64,000 bases of DNA, taken from NCBI RefSeq assembly GCF_018614195.1, contig NZ_JAGGOT010000010.1, forward strand, positions 62,001-126,000, written 5' to 3'. The position numbers and the translations under genes were made by a program. This stretch comes from Streptomyces sp. ISL-43. GTDB lineage: Bacteria; Actinomycetota; Actinomycetes; Streptomycetales; Streptomycetaceae. Under the pieces are notes generated by a model. It had not been told where the DNA came from and did no database searches. It was given only the letters and a program-made list of their open reading frames with translations. Shown in pieces: positions 17,569 to 26,622 of this stretch. Numbering within the stretch: position 1 is the first letter of the stretch; each line of letters begins with the position of its first letter.

Positions 17569-17761
17569 CCATACGGGGCGCTAGGCACCCCGTCCCTCCT
17601 GCCCGTAGGTAAATGCTGCTCTGAGTAAAGACTGTTCTTCGGAATGTACCCCTGTATTGTCACCCGCTGCCTCATGGGACGGCTGACAGACCTGCCTTTC
17701 CATGCTCCAACGGCGGGAAGCGCTCCAGGGTTCCCCTGACCGGACAGTTGGTCCGGGTGGA

Positions 17762-18322
17762 TCAGCCGCCGTAGACGTGGGGCGCGAGCGTGCCGACGAA
17801 CGGCAGGTTGCGGTACTTCTCCGCGTAGTCCAGGCCGTAGCCCACGACGAACTCGTTCGGGATGTCGAAGCCGACCCACTTCACGTCGATCGCGACCTTC
17901 GCGGCGTCGGGCTTGCGCAGCAGCGTGACGACCTCCAGGGAGGCCGGCTGGCGGGAGCCCAGGTTCGACAGCAGCCAGGACAGGGTCAGACCCGAGTCGA
18001 TGATGTCCTCGACGATCAGGACGTGCTTGTCCTTGATGTCGGTGTCCAGGTCCTTGAGGATCCGGACCACGCCCGAGGACTGGGTCCCGGCGCCGTAGGA
18101 GGACACCGCCATCCAGTCCATGGTGAGCGGGGTGGACAAGGCACGCGCCAGGTCCGCCATCACCATCACCGCGCCCTTGAGGACGCCGACGATGAGCAGG
18201 TCCTTGCCCGCGTACTCCGCGTCGATCTTCGCGGCCAGCTCGGCCAGCTTCGCGTCGATCTCTTCCTTGGTGATGAGCACCGACTGGAGGTCGCTGCCCA
18301 TGTCCTTCTCGTCCACCCGCAT
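17762..18322 (-). CDS. hpt: hypoxanthine phosphoribosyltransferase
   Basis: Hpt salvages hypoxanthine or guanine to IMP or GMP using PRPP. The 186-residue protein carries the PRPP-binding signature [10 protein letters not shown] and the purine-binding [15 protein letters not shown]. The ATG at 18322 gives the family N-terminus (Met-Arg-Val-Asp); a GTG three bases earlier is possible. Its close position after tilS and before ftsH is the standard arrangement in many Gram-positive bacteria. The 193-bp gap to ftsH should hold the ftsH promoter. Confidence 0.94.
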   Translation of the reverse strand: MRVDEKDMGSDLQSVLITKEEIDAKLAELAAKIDAEYAGKDLLIVGVLKGAVMVMADLARALSTPLTMDWMAVSSYGAGTQSSGVVRILKDLDTDIKDKHVLIVEDIIDSGLTLSWLLSNLGSRQPASLEVVTLLRKPDAAKVAIDVKWVGFDIPNEFVVGYGLDYAEKYRNLPFVGTLAPHVYGG

Positions 18323-18388
18323 CACTTTCGTTGTCGGCTGGGGCTCCGGGGAGTGACCCCGGAGGACTCAGCCGTGTTTCAGCACCAA

Positions 18389-19507
18389 TCAGCCCTGCCG
18401 GATGACCAGTCTGCCACCCTGCCGCTGGGCCTCGACCCGGCCGGGCAGGTTGATGGCACCTTGGCCGCGCCAACCGGTGATGAGCCGGTCGACTTCCTCG
18501 ATGTGGCGGGCGAAGAGGGAGCCTGCGGGGGACCCCGCCGCGACGACGGCCCGGCGCAGCACCCGGCGGCGGACGGCGGGGGGCAGCGCGTACAGCTTGG
18601 CGCACTCCAGGCGGCCGTCCTCGTCCCGTACGCCGCTCTCCGCCTCGGCGGCCCAGGCGTCCAGGGCGTCGGCGTCGTCGCGGGAGAGCTGGGCGGTGCG
18701 GGCGAGCGCCTCCACGACTCCCTTGCCGAGCGCCTTCTCCAGGGCGGGCAGTCCCTCGTGGCGCAGCCGGGAGCGGGTGTAGGCGGGGTCGATGTTGTGC
18801 GGGTCGTCCCAGACGGCCAGGGACTGGACCATGCAGGCCTTGCGGGCGGTCTGCCGGTCCACCTGGAGGAACGGCCTGCGGTAGCGGTGACTGCGGCCGC
18901 GGGAACCGGGGTCGCCCGGACCGCCCGACACCTCCGCCATGCCGGACAGCGAGCGGATGCCGGAGCCGCGGGCGAGGCCCAGCAAAACGGTTTCGGCTTG
19001 GTCGTCGCGGGTGTGGCCGAGCAGCACGGCCACGGCTCCCAGCCGGTCGGCGGCCTCGTCCAGGGCCGCGTAGCGGGCATCGCGGGCGGCGGCCTCGGGC
19101 CCGCCGTCGCGGCCGACGCGCACGGCGACGGACTCGACCGGATCGAGGCACAGCGCGGTCATGCGGGAGACGACCTCGGCCGCGCGCAGGTCGGATCCGG
19201 CCTGGAGCCCGTGGTCGACGGTGATGCCGCCGGCCCGGATTCCGAGTTTGGGGGCCTCGAAGGCGAGGGCGGAGGCGAGCGCCATGGAGTCGGCGCCGCC
19301 GGAGCAGGCGACGAGGACGAGCGGGGCGCCGTCGGGGAGGACGTGGTGGGGGGCGGGTCCGTAAGGAGCTCCGGGGGCGCCCGGGGGGCGGCCGGGGCGA
19401 CCCACGCGGGGAGAGGGTGCGGGTCGGTCGGTGAGATCGGTGAGGACGTCGTGGAGTGCGCGGCGGACCGCCAGGCGTATCGCCGCGACCGCAGGATGGG
19501 GACCCAT
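18389..19507 (-). CDS. tilS: tRNA(Ile)-lysidine synthase
   Basis: TilS attaches lysine to C34 of the CAU-anticodon tRNA-Ile so that it reads AUA. The 372-residue N-type ATP-pyrophosphatase has the PP-loop Ser-Gly-Gly-Ala-Asp-Ser near residue 70, then Val-Asp-His-Gly-Leu and [10 protein letters not shown], all diagnostic. A Pro/Gly-rich insert precedes the PP-loop. The ATG at 19507 is preferred; 37 further upstream codons are open but look non-conserved. The gene is 67 bp upstream of hpt on the same strand. Confidence 0.92.
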   Translation of the reverse strand: MGPHPAVAAIRLAVRRALHDVLTDLTDRPAPSPRVGRPGRPPGAPGAPYGPAPHHVLPDGAPLVLVACSGGADSMALASALAFEAPKLGIRAGGITVDHGLQAGSDLRAAEVVSRMTALCLDPVESVAVRVGRDGGPEAAARDARYAALDEAADRLGAVAVLLGHTRDDQAETVLLGLARGSGIRSLSGMAEVSGGPGDPGSRGRSHRYRRPFLQVDRQTARKACMVQSLAVWDDPHNIDPAYTRSRLRHEGLPALEKALGKGVVEALARTAQLSRDDADALDAWAAEAESGVRDEDGRLECAKLYALPPAVRRRVLRRAVVAAGSPAGSLFARHIEEVDRLITGWRGQGAINLPGRVEAQRQGGRLVIRQG

Positions 19508-19742
19508 GTCCGGTGCCCTTCGGTGGAGTTCGGATGCCTCGGAGGCGCTTGGGAGGCGTTGGGGGAGGGTGGTGCGCCGGGGTGCTGCCCGGCCACCCCC
19601 ACTGACGGGGGTTGTCACTCAGAGTGCGATGATGGTGACAGAACCGAGCCGTTCCCTGAGCATTGCACGCCCTTCCACGCCCCACGGTCCCTCGGACGGG
19701 TGATGCTGTTTCCCCCAGAGGGACATCTTCACGCCTCTCGGG

Positions 19743-20894
19743 TCACACCTCTTCGCTCGCCTCGCTCTGCTCGCTCCCCTTGCGGTGGACCCGGGCCACC
19801 CAGTCGGCGGGCTTGGCGATCTCCGCCTTGGTCGGCAGGGTGTTCGGCGAGGTCCACACCCGGTTGAAGCCGTCCATGCCGACCTGGCCGACGACGGCGC
19901 GCACGAACCGCTCCCCGTCCCGGTACTGGCGCAGCTTCGCGTCGAGGCCGAGGAGCTTGCGCAGGGCGGCGTCGAGGCGGCCCGCGCCGCTGGCCCGGCG
20001 CTGCTGGAACTTCTCCCGGATCTCGGCGACCGAGGGCACCACCTCGGGCCCGACCCCGTCCATGACGAAGTCGGCGTGGCCCTCCAGCAGGGACATGGCG
20101 GCCGTGAGCCTGGCCAGCACCTCGCGCTGCTCGGGGGTCTGGACGAGCTCGACGAGGGAGCGTCCCTCGTCACCGCGCTCGGCGTCGGGGCGGGCCCCGG
20201 CGAAGGACTGGGCGGCCTCGCGCAGCCGCTCCAGCACGGTCGCCGGGTCGACCTCGGTGGCGCCCAGGAACGTCTGGATTTCGCCCTCGAGGTGCTCGCG
20301 GAGCCACGGGACGGCCGTGAACTGGGTACGGTGCGTCTCCTCGTGCAGGCAGACCCAGAGCCGGAAGTCGTGCGGATCGACCTCCAGCTCCCGCTCGACG
20401 TGCACGATGTTCGGCGCGACGAGCAGCAGCCGGCCGCCGGTGGCCGAGCCCGGCAGGTCGAGCGCGGCGGGCGCGAAGGTCTCGTACTGGCCGAGGACCC
20501 GGGAGGCCAGGAAGCTGAGCAGCATCCCCAGCTCCACGCCGGTGACCTTGCCGCCGAACGCGCCGAGGACGGCGCCGCCGGGGGTGCCGGCGCGGCGCTC
20601 CTGCATCTTGCCGAGCAGCGGTGCCAGGAGTTCGCGGAAGCCGGCCACATTGGCCTTCACCCAGCCGGCCCGGTCCACGACGAGGACGGGGGTGTCGGGC
20701 GGGGCCGAGCCCTCCGGCATCATCCGGGTGAACTCGCGCACGTGCCGTTCGGAGGTCTTGGCGTGCCTGCGCAGCTCCGCGACGACGGCCCGCGCCTCGT
20801 CCCGGCTGACCTCCGGGCCGGGCCGTACCAGCCGGGTCGCGGTCGCCACCGCGAGGTTCCAGTCGACCAGCTCCGCACCACTGATGCTCGTCAT
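19743..20894 (-). CDS. DUF2342 zinc-metalloprotease-like protein (F420-associated)
   Basis: The 383-residue protein matches the actinobacterial family described as coenzyme F420 biosynthesis-associated or zinc-dependent metalloprotease (DUF2342). The metal site His-Glu-Glu-Thr-His is visible in the segment Val-Cys-Leu-His-Glu-Glu-Thr-His-Arg-Thr-Gln-Phe. No signal peptide is present, so it is probably cytosolic. The biochemical activity is not established for the family; genome association with F420-using organisms is the only link. It is upstream of tilS on the same strand and follows the dac gene closely (38 bp). Confidence 0.82.
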   Translation of the reverse strand: MTSISGAELVDWNLAVATATRLVRPGPEVSRDEARAVVAELRRHAKTSERHVREFTRMMPEGSAPPDTPVLVVDRAGWVKANVAGFRELLAPLLGKMQERRAGTPGGAVLGAFGGKVTGVELGMLLSFLASRVLGQYETFAPAALDLPGSATGGRLLLVAPNIVHVERELEVDPHDFRLWVCLHEETHRTQFTAVPWLREHLEGEIQTFLGATEVDPATVLERLREAAQSFAGARPDAERGDEGRSLVELVQTPEQREVLARLTAAMSLLEGHADFVMDGVGPEVVPSVAEIREKFQQRRASGAGRLDAALRKLLGLDAKLRQYRDGERFVRAVVGQVGMDGFNRVWTSPNTLPTKAEIAKPADWVARVHRKGSEQSEASEEV

Positions 20895-20932
20895 GCGTCA
20901 ACCGTACGTGGACCCGCCCGCGGACGGGATCC

Positions 20933-22375
20933 CTATGACCCCCCGGCCACGGCTGCCGCGAGCTTGTCGAGGCCCTTCTCTGCGGCTCCCGCGTCGGTGG
21001 TGTTCGCCGTCAGGAACGCGAAGGCCAGCAGTCGGCCGGAGGGGTCGACGACGGTGCCGGCGAGGGAGTTCACGCCGCTCAGGGTGCCCGTCTTGGCCCG
21101 GAGCAGTCCGGCCGCCGGGGAGCTGCCGGCGTTGCGGGTGCGCAGGGTCCCGGTGAATCCGGCGACGGGCAGTCCGGTGAGGACGGGCCGCAGCTCGGGC
21201 CGCTGCGGATCGGCGGCCTTGGCCAGGAGGGCGGTCAGCAGACCGGCGCTGACCTTGTCGGCGCGGTTGAGCCCGCTGCCGTCGGCGAGGTGGGAGCCGG
21301 AGGTGTCGACGCCGAGCGAGGCGAGCTTGGCGCCGAGCGTCTTCTCGACGCCTTCGAAGCTCGCGGGCGCTCCGGAGGCCAGCGCGGTCTGGCGGGCCAG
21401 CGCCTCGGCGATGTCGTTGTCGCTGTAGGTCAGCATCCGCTCGACGAGCCCGGCGAGCGGCGGCGACAGGGTCGCGGCGAGCGGTACTGCGCCCGCGGCG
21501 GCCTTGGCCATGGCGGGCTCGCCGGTCACCTTCACCCCGCGTTCGGCCAGCAGGGCGGCGAAGGCGCGGGCGGTGTCCCGGGAGGGGTCGTCACTGCGCT
21601 TGACGGTTCCGGAGAAGGACTCGTCGGGGCGGCCCTCGTCGGCCGTCAGGGCCGTGACCGGGGCGATGTTGTCGTTGACGCCGATCGGGTGGCGCACGGG
21701 GCCGGCGTAGAGGGAGTCGTCGTAGCCGAGGGCGACGCTGTCGGTGCCGGCGGCCTTGAGTGCCTGGGCGGTGTCGGCGGCCAGTGCGACGAGGCTGCCG
21801 CCGGAGCCGGCGGGGGCCTTCTTCTTGGCGGTGAGCGAGGGGTCGCCGCCGCCGACCAGGATGATCTTGCCGGGGGCGGCGCCGGGGTTAACGGTGGTGC
21901 GGATCCGGTGCTCGGGGCCGAGCGCGGCGAGCGCGGCCGCCGCGGTGGCGATCTTGACGGTGGAGGCGGGGGTCATGGCCTCCCTGGATCCGGACTCGTA
22001 CAGGACCTGCCCGGTGCCGGTGTCGACCACCGAGGCCGCGCGGACGGTTCCCAGGGCGCGGTCCGCGAGCAGCGGACGCAGCGCCGCGGCGAGGGACCCG
22101 GAATCCACCGCCTCGGCCCGGCTGCCCGTGGCGGCCGCGCCGGACGGTACGCCGGCCAGCACACCGGGTGCGCTGGGGGCCGCCTGGGGCAGCCCACCGG
22201 CCCCGTCACCACCGTGATCTGCGCCACCCGTACGGCCCCAAGAGGCGGCCTCGTCCCGCTCGGCCTTACGCTGGCCGGAGTCCCATGGACCCGCGGCGGC
22301 CACCGCCGCGGCCGACAGGGCGAGGCCGGCGACGGCCGACACCGCGATGAGCTGCCAGGTCTTGACCAATGGCAC
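20933..22375 (-). CDS. dacB: D-alanyl-D-alanine carboxypeptidase/endopeptidase, PBP4 family S13
   Basis: This is a secreted or membrane-anchored penicillin-binding protein that trims peptidoglycan side chains. It has about 480 residues, with an N-terminal hydrophobic anchor ending in Ala-Ala-Ala-Gly-Pro-Trp. The S13 active-site motifs are Ser-Thr-Val-Lys (SxxK), Ser-Asp-Asn (SxN) and Lys-Thr-Gly. The large insertion between the first two motifs is typical of this family. The GTG at 22375 is chosen because AAGGGG lies upstream and it gives the usual N-terminus (Pro-Leu-Val-Lys-Thr-Trp); a GTG at 22420 is also open. It is divergent from ppa. Confidence 0.88.
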   Translation of the reverse strand: MPLVKTWQLIAVSAVAGLALSAAAVAAAGPWDSGQRKAERDEAASWGRTGGADHGGDGAGGLPQAAPSAPGVLAGVPSGAAATGSRAEAVDSGSLAAALRPLLADRALGTVRAASVVDTGTGQVLYESGSREAMTPASTVKIATAAAALAALGPEHRIRTTVNPGAAPGKIILVGGGDPSLTAKKKAPAGSGGSLVALAADTAQALKAAGTDSVALGYDDSLYAGPVRHPIGVNDNIAPVTALTADEGRPDESFSGTVKRSDDPSRDTARAFAALLAERGVKVTGEPAMAKAAAGAVPLAATLSPPLAGLVERMLTYSDNDIAEALARQTALASGAPASFEGVEKTLGAKLASLGVDTSGSHLADGSGLNRADKVSAGLLTALLAKAADPQRPELRPVLTGLPVAGFTGTLRTRNAGSSPAAGLLRAKTGTLSGVNSLAGTVVDPSGRLLAFAFLTANTTDAGAAEKGLDKLAAAVAGGS

Positions 22376-22539
22376 CTCGGACCAGCCCCTTTCGCGATCA
22401 CACATATGCGTGAGGGACACTTAACCATTGCGTCTTGCCGCGAGCATGGCACCCCACCCGGCAGGGCTGGGTCGGCCGCGCACGCAGGTGAATCAAACGC
22501 AGTCTCGAAGCAATGAAGCTGATCATGGAGGAGCAGGAC

Positions 22540-23034
22540 GTGGAGTTCGACGTCACCATCGAGATCCCCAAGGGTTCGCGGAACAAGTACGAGGTGGACC
22601 ACGAGACCGGCCGGATCCGCCTGGACCGTCGCCTCTTCACCTCGACCAGCTACCCGGCCGACTACGGCTTCGTCGAGAACACCCTCGGCGAGGACGGCGA
22701 CCCGCTGGACGCGCTGGTCATCCTGGACGAGCCCACCTTCCCGGGCTGCCTGATCAAGTGCCGCGCGATCGGCATGTTCAACATGACGGACGAGGCGGGC
22801 GGCGACGCCAAGCTGCTCTGCGTGCCGGCCTCCGACCCGCGTGTCGAGCACCTGCGCGACATCCACCACGTGTCCGAGTTCGACCGCCTGGAGATCCAGC
22901 ACTTCTTCGAGGTCTACAAGGACCTGGAGCCGGGCAAGTCGGTCGAGGGCGCGAACTGGGTCGGCCGCACCGAGGCCGAGGCCGAGATCGAGGCTTCGTA
23001 CAAGCGCCTCGAGGCGCAGGGCGGCCACCACTAG
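22540..23034 (+). CDS. ppa: inorganic pyrophosphatase
   Basis: This soluble family I pyrophosphatase hydrolyses PPi and pulls biosynthetic reactions forward. It has 164 residues and the metal-binding signature Asp-Gly-Asp-Pro-Leu-Asp-Ala-Leu-Val. Family residues [11 protein letters not shown] and Tyr-Pro-Ala-Asp-Tyr-Gly are visible near the N-terminus. The GTG at 22540 is preferred because it gives the family N-terminus (Met-Glu-Phe-Asp-Val) and has GGAGGAG about nine bases upstream; earlier ATGs at 22513 and 22525 are in frame. A terminator follows. Confidence 0.94.
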   Translation: MEFDVTIEIPKGSRNKYEVDHETGRIRLDRRLFTSTSYPADYGFVENTLGEDGDPLDALVILDEPTFPGCLIKCRAIGMFNMTDEAGGDAKLLCVPASDPRVEHLRDIHHVSEFDRLEIQHFFEVYKDLEPGKSVEGANWVGRTEAEAEIEASYKRLEAQGGHH

Positions 23035-23061
23035 GTTCTGCCTGGTGACACGCTGACATCG

Positions 23062-23092
23062 CGGGCGGTACCCCTTCACGGGGTGCCGCCCG
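23062..23092 (+). terminator. ppa terminator
   Basis: A 13-bp stem with one G-T wobble (23062-23074 with 23080-23092) around a five-base loop lies 27 bp after the ppa stop. Confidence 0.65.
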
Positions 23093-23130
23093 TCGTCGTT
23101 CCCGGACGCGGGTGCGGTCCCGGGCTGGTC

Positions 23131-23166
23131 CCGGTGCCGGTGCTGGTGCCGGTGCCGGTGCCGGTT
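23131..23166. repeat. hexanucleotide tandem repeat
   Basis: Six copies of a GGTGCC-type hexamer, one with a CTG variant, form a 36-bp low-complexity run in the leader between ppa and the exporter gene. It is in the 5' untranslated region if the GTG at 23226 is the true start; the upstream frame would read it as Gly-Ala repeats. Confidence 0.7.
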
Positions 23167-23225
23167 TCGCCGTGGATGAAACGGTTCCGCATACTGATAC
23201 GGGCTGGCCGGGGACTGGAGGACGC

Positions 23226-24881
23226 GTGGCGGAGGGCGAAGCATCCGGGACCGAGGACCGGAAGCCGAAGTCGGACGAGGCGCACAGTGCGTTCTCCGTG
23301 CCGCAGGGGGTCGGAGTGGAGCCGGAGGCGGCCGAGGAGGACCAGCCGACCTCGGAGTTCGCCGTCCCCGACGGGCTCGCCTCGGTGGCCGTGGAGCCCG
23401 ACGAGGGCTCCGCCTTCGCCACCCCGCACACCTACAGCGCCGCGCACTCCCCGCCCGCCTACACCGGCCCCCCGGGCTTCCCCGTGTCCCGGCTGGAGTC
23501 CCCCTGGCAGGACCGCATGCGCACGATGCTGCGCATGCCGGTCGACATCCGGCCGGTCCCGGAGCCCGCGCAGAAGCCGGCCGCGGAGACCGGGCCCGCC
23601 GTGGGCCGCGTGCTCGACCTGACGCTGCGCATCGGCGAGCTGCTGCTCGCGGGCGGCGAGGGCGCCGAGGACGTGGAGGCCGCGATGTTCGCGGTGGCCC
23701 GCAGCTACGGCCTGGACCGCTGTGAGCCGACGGTCACCTTCACCATGCTCTCCATCACCTACCAGCCCTCCCTGATGGACGACCCCGTCTCGGCGAACCG
23801 CACCGTCCGCCGCCGGGGCACCGACTACAACCGGCTCTCGGCCGTCTTCCGCCTCGTCAACGACATCAGCGCGCACGAGGTCGACATCTCGCTGGAGGAC
23901 GCGTACCGCCGGCTCGCCGAGATCCGCCGAAACCGGCACCCGTACCCCGGCTGGATGCTCACCGCCGCCGCCGGGCTGCTGGCCGGCGCGGCCTCCACGC
24001 TGGTCGGCGGCGGGGTCCTCGTGTTCTTCGCGGCCGCACTCGGAGCGGTCCTCGGCGACCGGCTCGCCTGGTTCTGCGCCGGGCGCGGACTGCCGGAGTT
24101 CTACCAGTTCGTGGTCGCGGCGATGCCGCCGGCAGCGATGGGCGTGGCCCTGAAGCTCACCGAGTTCGACGTGCTCTCCTCCGCCGTGATCACCGGAGGG
24201 CTGTTCGCCCTGCTGCCGGGGCGAGCCCTGGTCGCGGCCGTTCAGGACGGCCTGACCGGCTACTACATCACCGCTTCGGCCCGGCTGCTGGAGGTCATGT
24301 ACCTCTTCATCGGCATCATCATGGGCGTCCTGGTCGTGCTCTACATCGGCCTGCAGTTCGGCTCGTCGCCACAGCCCGAGGACGTCCTCCAGATCACCCA
24401 GCGGCCCCTGATCCAGATCGCCGCCTCGATGGTGCTGGTGTTCACGTTCGCGATCCTGCTCCAGCAGGAACGTTCCACCGTGTTGATCGTGACGCTGAAC
24501 GGCGGCGTCGCCTGGGTGGTCTACGGGGCCCTGCACCACGCCGGCAACATCCCCTCGGTGCCGTCCACCGCGATCGCCGCCGGGCTGGTCGGCCTCTTCG
24601 CGCAGCTCCTGTCCCGCCACCGCCTCTCCTCGGCGCTGCCCTTCGTCACGGCCGCCATCGGCCCGCTGCTGCCGGGCTCGGCGACCTACTACGGGCTGCT
24701 GCTGATCGCCGAGAACCGGCTGAACGAAGGGCTGGGCTCGCTCACGAACGCCGTGGCCATCGCGCTCGCCATCGCGATCGGCGTCAACCTCGGCTCGGAG
24801 ATGTCGCGCCTGTTCATGCGGATCCCCGGCGCGGCCAGCGCGGCCAAGCGCCGCGCGGCGAAGCGCACCCGCGGCTTCTAG
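23226..24881 (+). CDS. ThrE-type threonine/serine exporter family protein
   Basis: The 551-residue protein has a non-conserved acidic leader of about 115 residues, then the cytoplasmic ThrE domain starting at Val-Leu-Asp-Leu-Thr-Leu-Arg-Ile-Gly-Glu-Leu-Leu-Leu-Ala-Gly-Gly. About ten transmembrane segments make up the C-terminal half. The family exports threonine and serine in corynebacteria; here the substrate is inferred. The GTG at 23226 has GGAGGA at good spacing and is preferred over an open frame reaching 23112 through the hexamer repeat. It is convergent with DedA. Confidence 0.82.
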   Translation: MAEGEASGTEDRKPKSDEAHSAFSVPQGVGVEPEAAEEDQPTSEFAVPDGLASVAVEPDEGSAFATPHTYSAAHSPPAYTGPPGFPVSRLESPWQDRMRTMLRMPVDIRPVPEPAQKPAAETGPAVGRVLDLTLRIGELLLAGGEGAEDVEAAMFAVARSYGLDRCEPTVTFTMLSITYQPSLMDDPVSANRTVRRRGTDYNRLSAVFRLVNDISAHEVDISLEDAYRRLAEIRRNRHPYPGWMLTAAAGLLAGAASTLVGGGVLVFFAAALGAVLGDRLAWFCAGRGLPEFYQFVVAAMPPAAMGVALKLTEFDVLSSAVITGGLFALLPGRALVAAVQDGLTGYYITASARLLEVMYLFIGIIMGVLVVLYIGLQFGSSPQPEDVLQITQRPLIQIAASMVLVFTFAILLQQERSTVLIVTLNGGVAWVVYGALHHAGNIPSVPSTAIAAGLVGLFAQLLSRHRLSSALPFVTAAIGPLLPGSATYYGLLLIAENRLNEGLGSLTNAVAIALAIAIGVNLGSEMSRLFMRIPGAASAAKRRAAKRTRGF

Positions 24882-24921
24882 CGCCGGACCGCTTCAAGGC
24901 CGCCTCGGGCCCCGGACACGC

Positions 24922-24964
24922 CGGTGCCCCGCGGACCGGGCGATCCGGGGTCCGCGGGGCACCG
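24922..24964. terminator. bidirectional terminator
   Basis: A perfect 16-bp stem (24922-24937 with 24949-24964) sits between the convergent ThrE-like and DedA genes and can serve both. Confidence 0.75.
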
Positions 24965-24983
24965 TACGGGGCTGTGCGTGGTG

Positions 24984-25691
24984 TCAGCGCTTGGCGTGGC
25001 GGCCGCCGCGCGGGCCCGGGGCCGGGGCCTGCGGGTCGTCCTCGGCGGCGGGCTGCTCGCCGCCCTCCCCCGCGGTCTTCTTCTCCTTGCGCGCCTTCAG
25101 CACCTCGAAGATCACCGGGATCACGGAGATCAGCACGATGCCGATGAAGATCGGCTCGATGTTCTTCTTGATCACTTCGAACTGTCCGAGCTGGTAGCCC
25201 AGGACCGTGACGCCCGCGCCCCACAGGACGCCGCCGATGACGTTGAACATCAGGAAGGTGCGGTACTTCATCGCGGTCGCGCCCGCGACCATCGGCGCGA
25301 AGGTCCGGATGATCGGCACGAAGCGCGCGAGCACGATGGCCTTGGGGCCGTGCTTCTCCATGAAGTCGTGCGCCGCGTCGAGGTTCTCGCGCTTGAAGAG
25401 CCTGGACTGCGGCCGGTTGAAGATCTTCGGACCGAAGACCTTGCCGATCATGTACCCGACCTGGTCGCCCAGGATCGCGGCGACCACGATCAGCGTGCAC
25501 ACCAGCCACAGCGGCTGGCTGATCGTGCCGCTCGCGACGAACAGGCCCGCCGTGAAGAGCAGCGAGTCTCCGGGCAGGAAGGCGAAGAGACCGGATTCCG
25601 CGAAGACGATGACCAGGATGCCGATCAGGCCGAAATGCCCGATCAGATACTCCGGGGAGATCCACTCAGGACCGAGCGCAAGCGTGTTCAC
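24984..25691 (-). CDS. DedA family (SNARE-associated/VTT) membrane protein
   Basis: The 235-residue polytopic membrane protein of the DedA/VTT family is probably a lipid scramblase/flippase or proton-coupled transporter. Family motifs include Phe-Ala-Glu-Ser-Gly-Leu-Phe...Phe-Leu-Pro-Gly-Asp-Ser, Gly-Asp-Gln-Val-Gly-Tyr, and the Ala-Arg-Phe-Val-Pro-Ile-Ile-Arg-Thr-Phe-Ala-Pro segment. The charged tail is typical of streptomycetes. The GTG at 25691 gives the usual N-terminus Val-Asn-Thr-Leu-Ala-Leu-Gly-Pro and has AGGAG upstream; an ATG at 25745 is also open but adds a non-conserved leader. Confidence 0.88.
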   Translation of the reverse strand: MNTLALGPEWISPEYLIGHFGLIGILVIVFAESGLFAFLPGDSLLFTAGLFVASGTISQPLWLVCTLIVVAAILGDQVGYMIGKVFGPKIFNRPQSRLFKRENLDAAHDFMEKHGPKAIVLARFVPIIRTFAPMVAGATAMKYRTFLMFNVIGGVLWGAGVTVLGYQLGQFEVIKKNIEPIFIGIVLISVIPVIFEVLKARKEKKTAGEGGEQPAAEDDPQAPAPGPRGGRHAKR

Positions 25692-25774
25692 GAGTTCCGG
25701 GCTCTCCTGGATCGGGGGGATGTCCGTCCAATTATGAACGCACACCGCCCCCGGCTGGTTCCACGGAGGGGCGC

Positions 25775-26533
25775 CTACGCCTTGCGGACCGCGTTGGCCG
25801 TGATCGCGTCCCGCAGGTGCCGGGCCATGCCGGGCCGGATCTTCTCGTAGTACGCGGTGAAGCGTTTATCGGCCACGTACATCTCCCCCAGCCCTTCGTG
25901 GATCGTGTAGTGGCAGTCGAAGAACCACTTGGTGAGGTGCTGCCGGTGCTCCTCGGCCAGGTCCATCGCGCGCTCGTCGTCCGCGGCCGCGCCCTGCGCC
26001 ATGAGCGCGGCGTAGCGGGCCCCCCACGCCGTCGTCTCCGCCTGCTGCCGCTTCCAGTCGTCCTTGGTGTAGCGGGCCACCCGCTTCTGCGACTGCTCGT
26101 ACGTCCAGGTTCCGCCGAAGCGCTGCTCGGCCTCCTCGTTGTACCGCTCGGGGTCGTCGTTCCCGAAGACCTCGAACTTCTCCTCGGGCGTGAGGTTGAT
26201 GCCCATCTTCTTCGCCTCCATGGCGTGCTCAACGGCCTCGGCCATCTGCTGGAGCCGGGCGATCCGGTCGGTCAGGAGGGCGTGCTGCCGGCGCAGGTGC
26301 TCCCTCGGGTCCGATTCCGGATCGTCCAGCAAGGCCGCGACCTCGTCGAGCGGGAAGCCGAGCTCCCGGTAGAACAGGATCCGCTGCAGCCGGTCGAGGT
26401 CGGCGTCGTCGTACCGCCGGTGTCCCGCCTGGCTGCGGCCGCCCGGTGAGAGCAGCCCGATCTCGTCGTAGTGGTGCAGCGTGCGCACCGTGACTCCGGC
26501 GAATCCGGCGACCTGGCCCACCGAGTAGCCCAT
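25775..26533 (-). CDS. tipA: MerR-type regulator TipA homologue (TipAL with internal TipAS domain)
   Basis: The 252-residue protein has a MerR winged-helix domain (residues 1-75), a dimerising coiled coil (about 76-109) and a TipAS drug-recognition domain. An internal ATG at Met110 (Met-Gly-Ile-Asn-Leu-Thr-Pro-Glu-Glu-Lys-Phe) is the position from which the S. lividans gene makes the short TipAS form. TipAL activates its own promoter when it traps thiopeptides such as thiostrepton. From memory, S. lividans TipA has cysteines 207 and 214, with 214 bonding the drug; here Cys207 is present but position 214 is Gly. A ptipA-like promoter lies directly upstream. Confidence 0.9.
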   Translation of the reverse strand: MGYSVGQVAGFAGVTVRTLHHYDEIGLLSPGGRSQAGHRRYDDADLDRLQRILFYRELGFPLDEVAALLDDPESDPREHLRRQHALLTDRIARLQQMAEAVEHAMEAKKMGINLTPEEKFEVFGNDDPERYNEEAEQRFGGTWTYEQSQKRVARYTKDDWKRQQAETTAWGARYAALMAQGAAADDERAMDLAEEHRQHLTKWFFDCHYTIHEGLGEMYVADKRFTAYYEKIRPGMARHLRDAITANAVRKA

Positions 26534-26565
26534 CGCTCCCGCTCCTCTGGTTGGGTACGCCCTTC

Positions 26566-26596
26566 ACTGTGGCCCCTCACGTGGCGTGAGGTGCAA
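26566..26596 (-). promoter_or_regulatory. ptipA-like autoregulated promoter and operator
   Basis: On the minus strand, TTGCAC (26596-26591) is separated by 19 bp from CACAGT (26571-26566). The spacer contains the dyad CCTCACG / CGTGAGG (26575-26581 and 26585-26591). The long 19-bp spacer and central dyad are the hallmark of MerR-activated promoters, and the sequence closely resembles the S. lividans tipA promoter as I recall it. It ends about 30 bp before the tipA start. Confidence 0.8.
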
Positions 26597-26622
26597 GCCC
26601 GCGATGTGCGCCGGGCCGGCCG

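Noticed and set aside
14813..17572. 919-residue minus-strand frame through ftsH and folE
   Set aside because: It crosses the ftsH terminator and two genes in the wrong frame; composition is Arg/Gly/Pro-rich without motifs.
22513..22539. ppa starting at the ATG at 22513
   Set aside because: In-frame ATG codons exist, but the ribosome site GGAGGAG lies after them and family members start at the equivalent of the GTG at 22540.
23112..23225. ThrE-like protein starting at 23112
   Set aside because: The extension is read through the GGTGCC repeat as Gly-Ala, while the GTG at 23226 has a well-placed GGAGGA.
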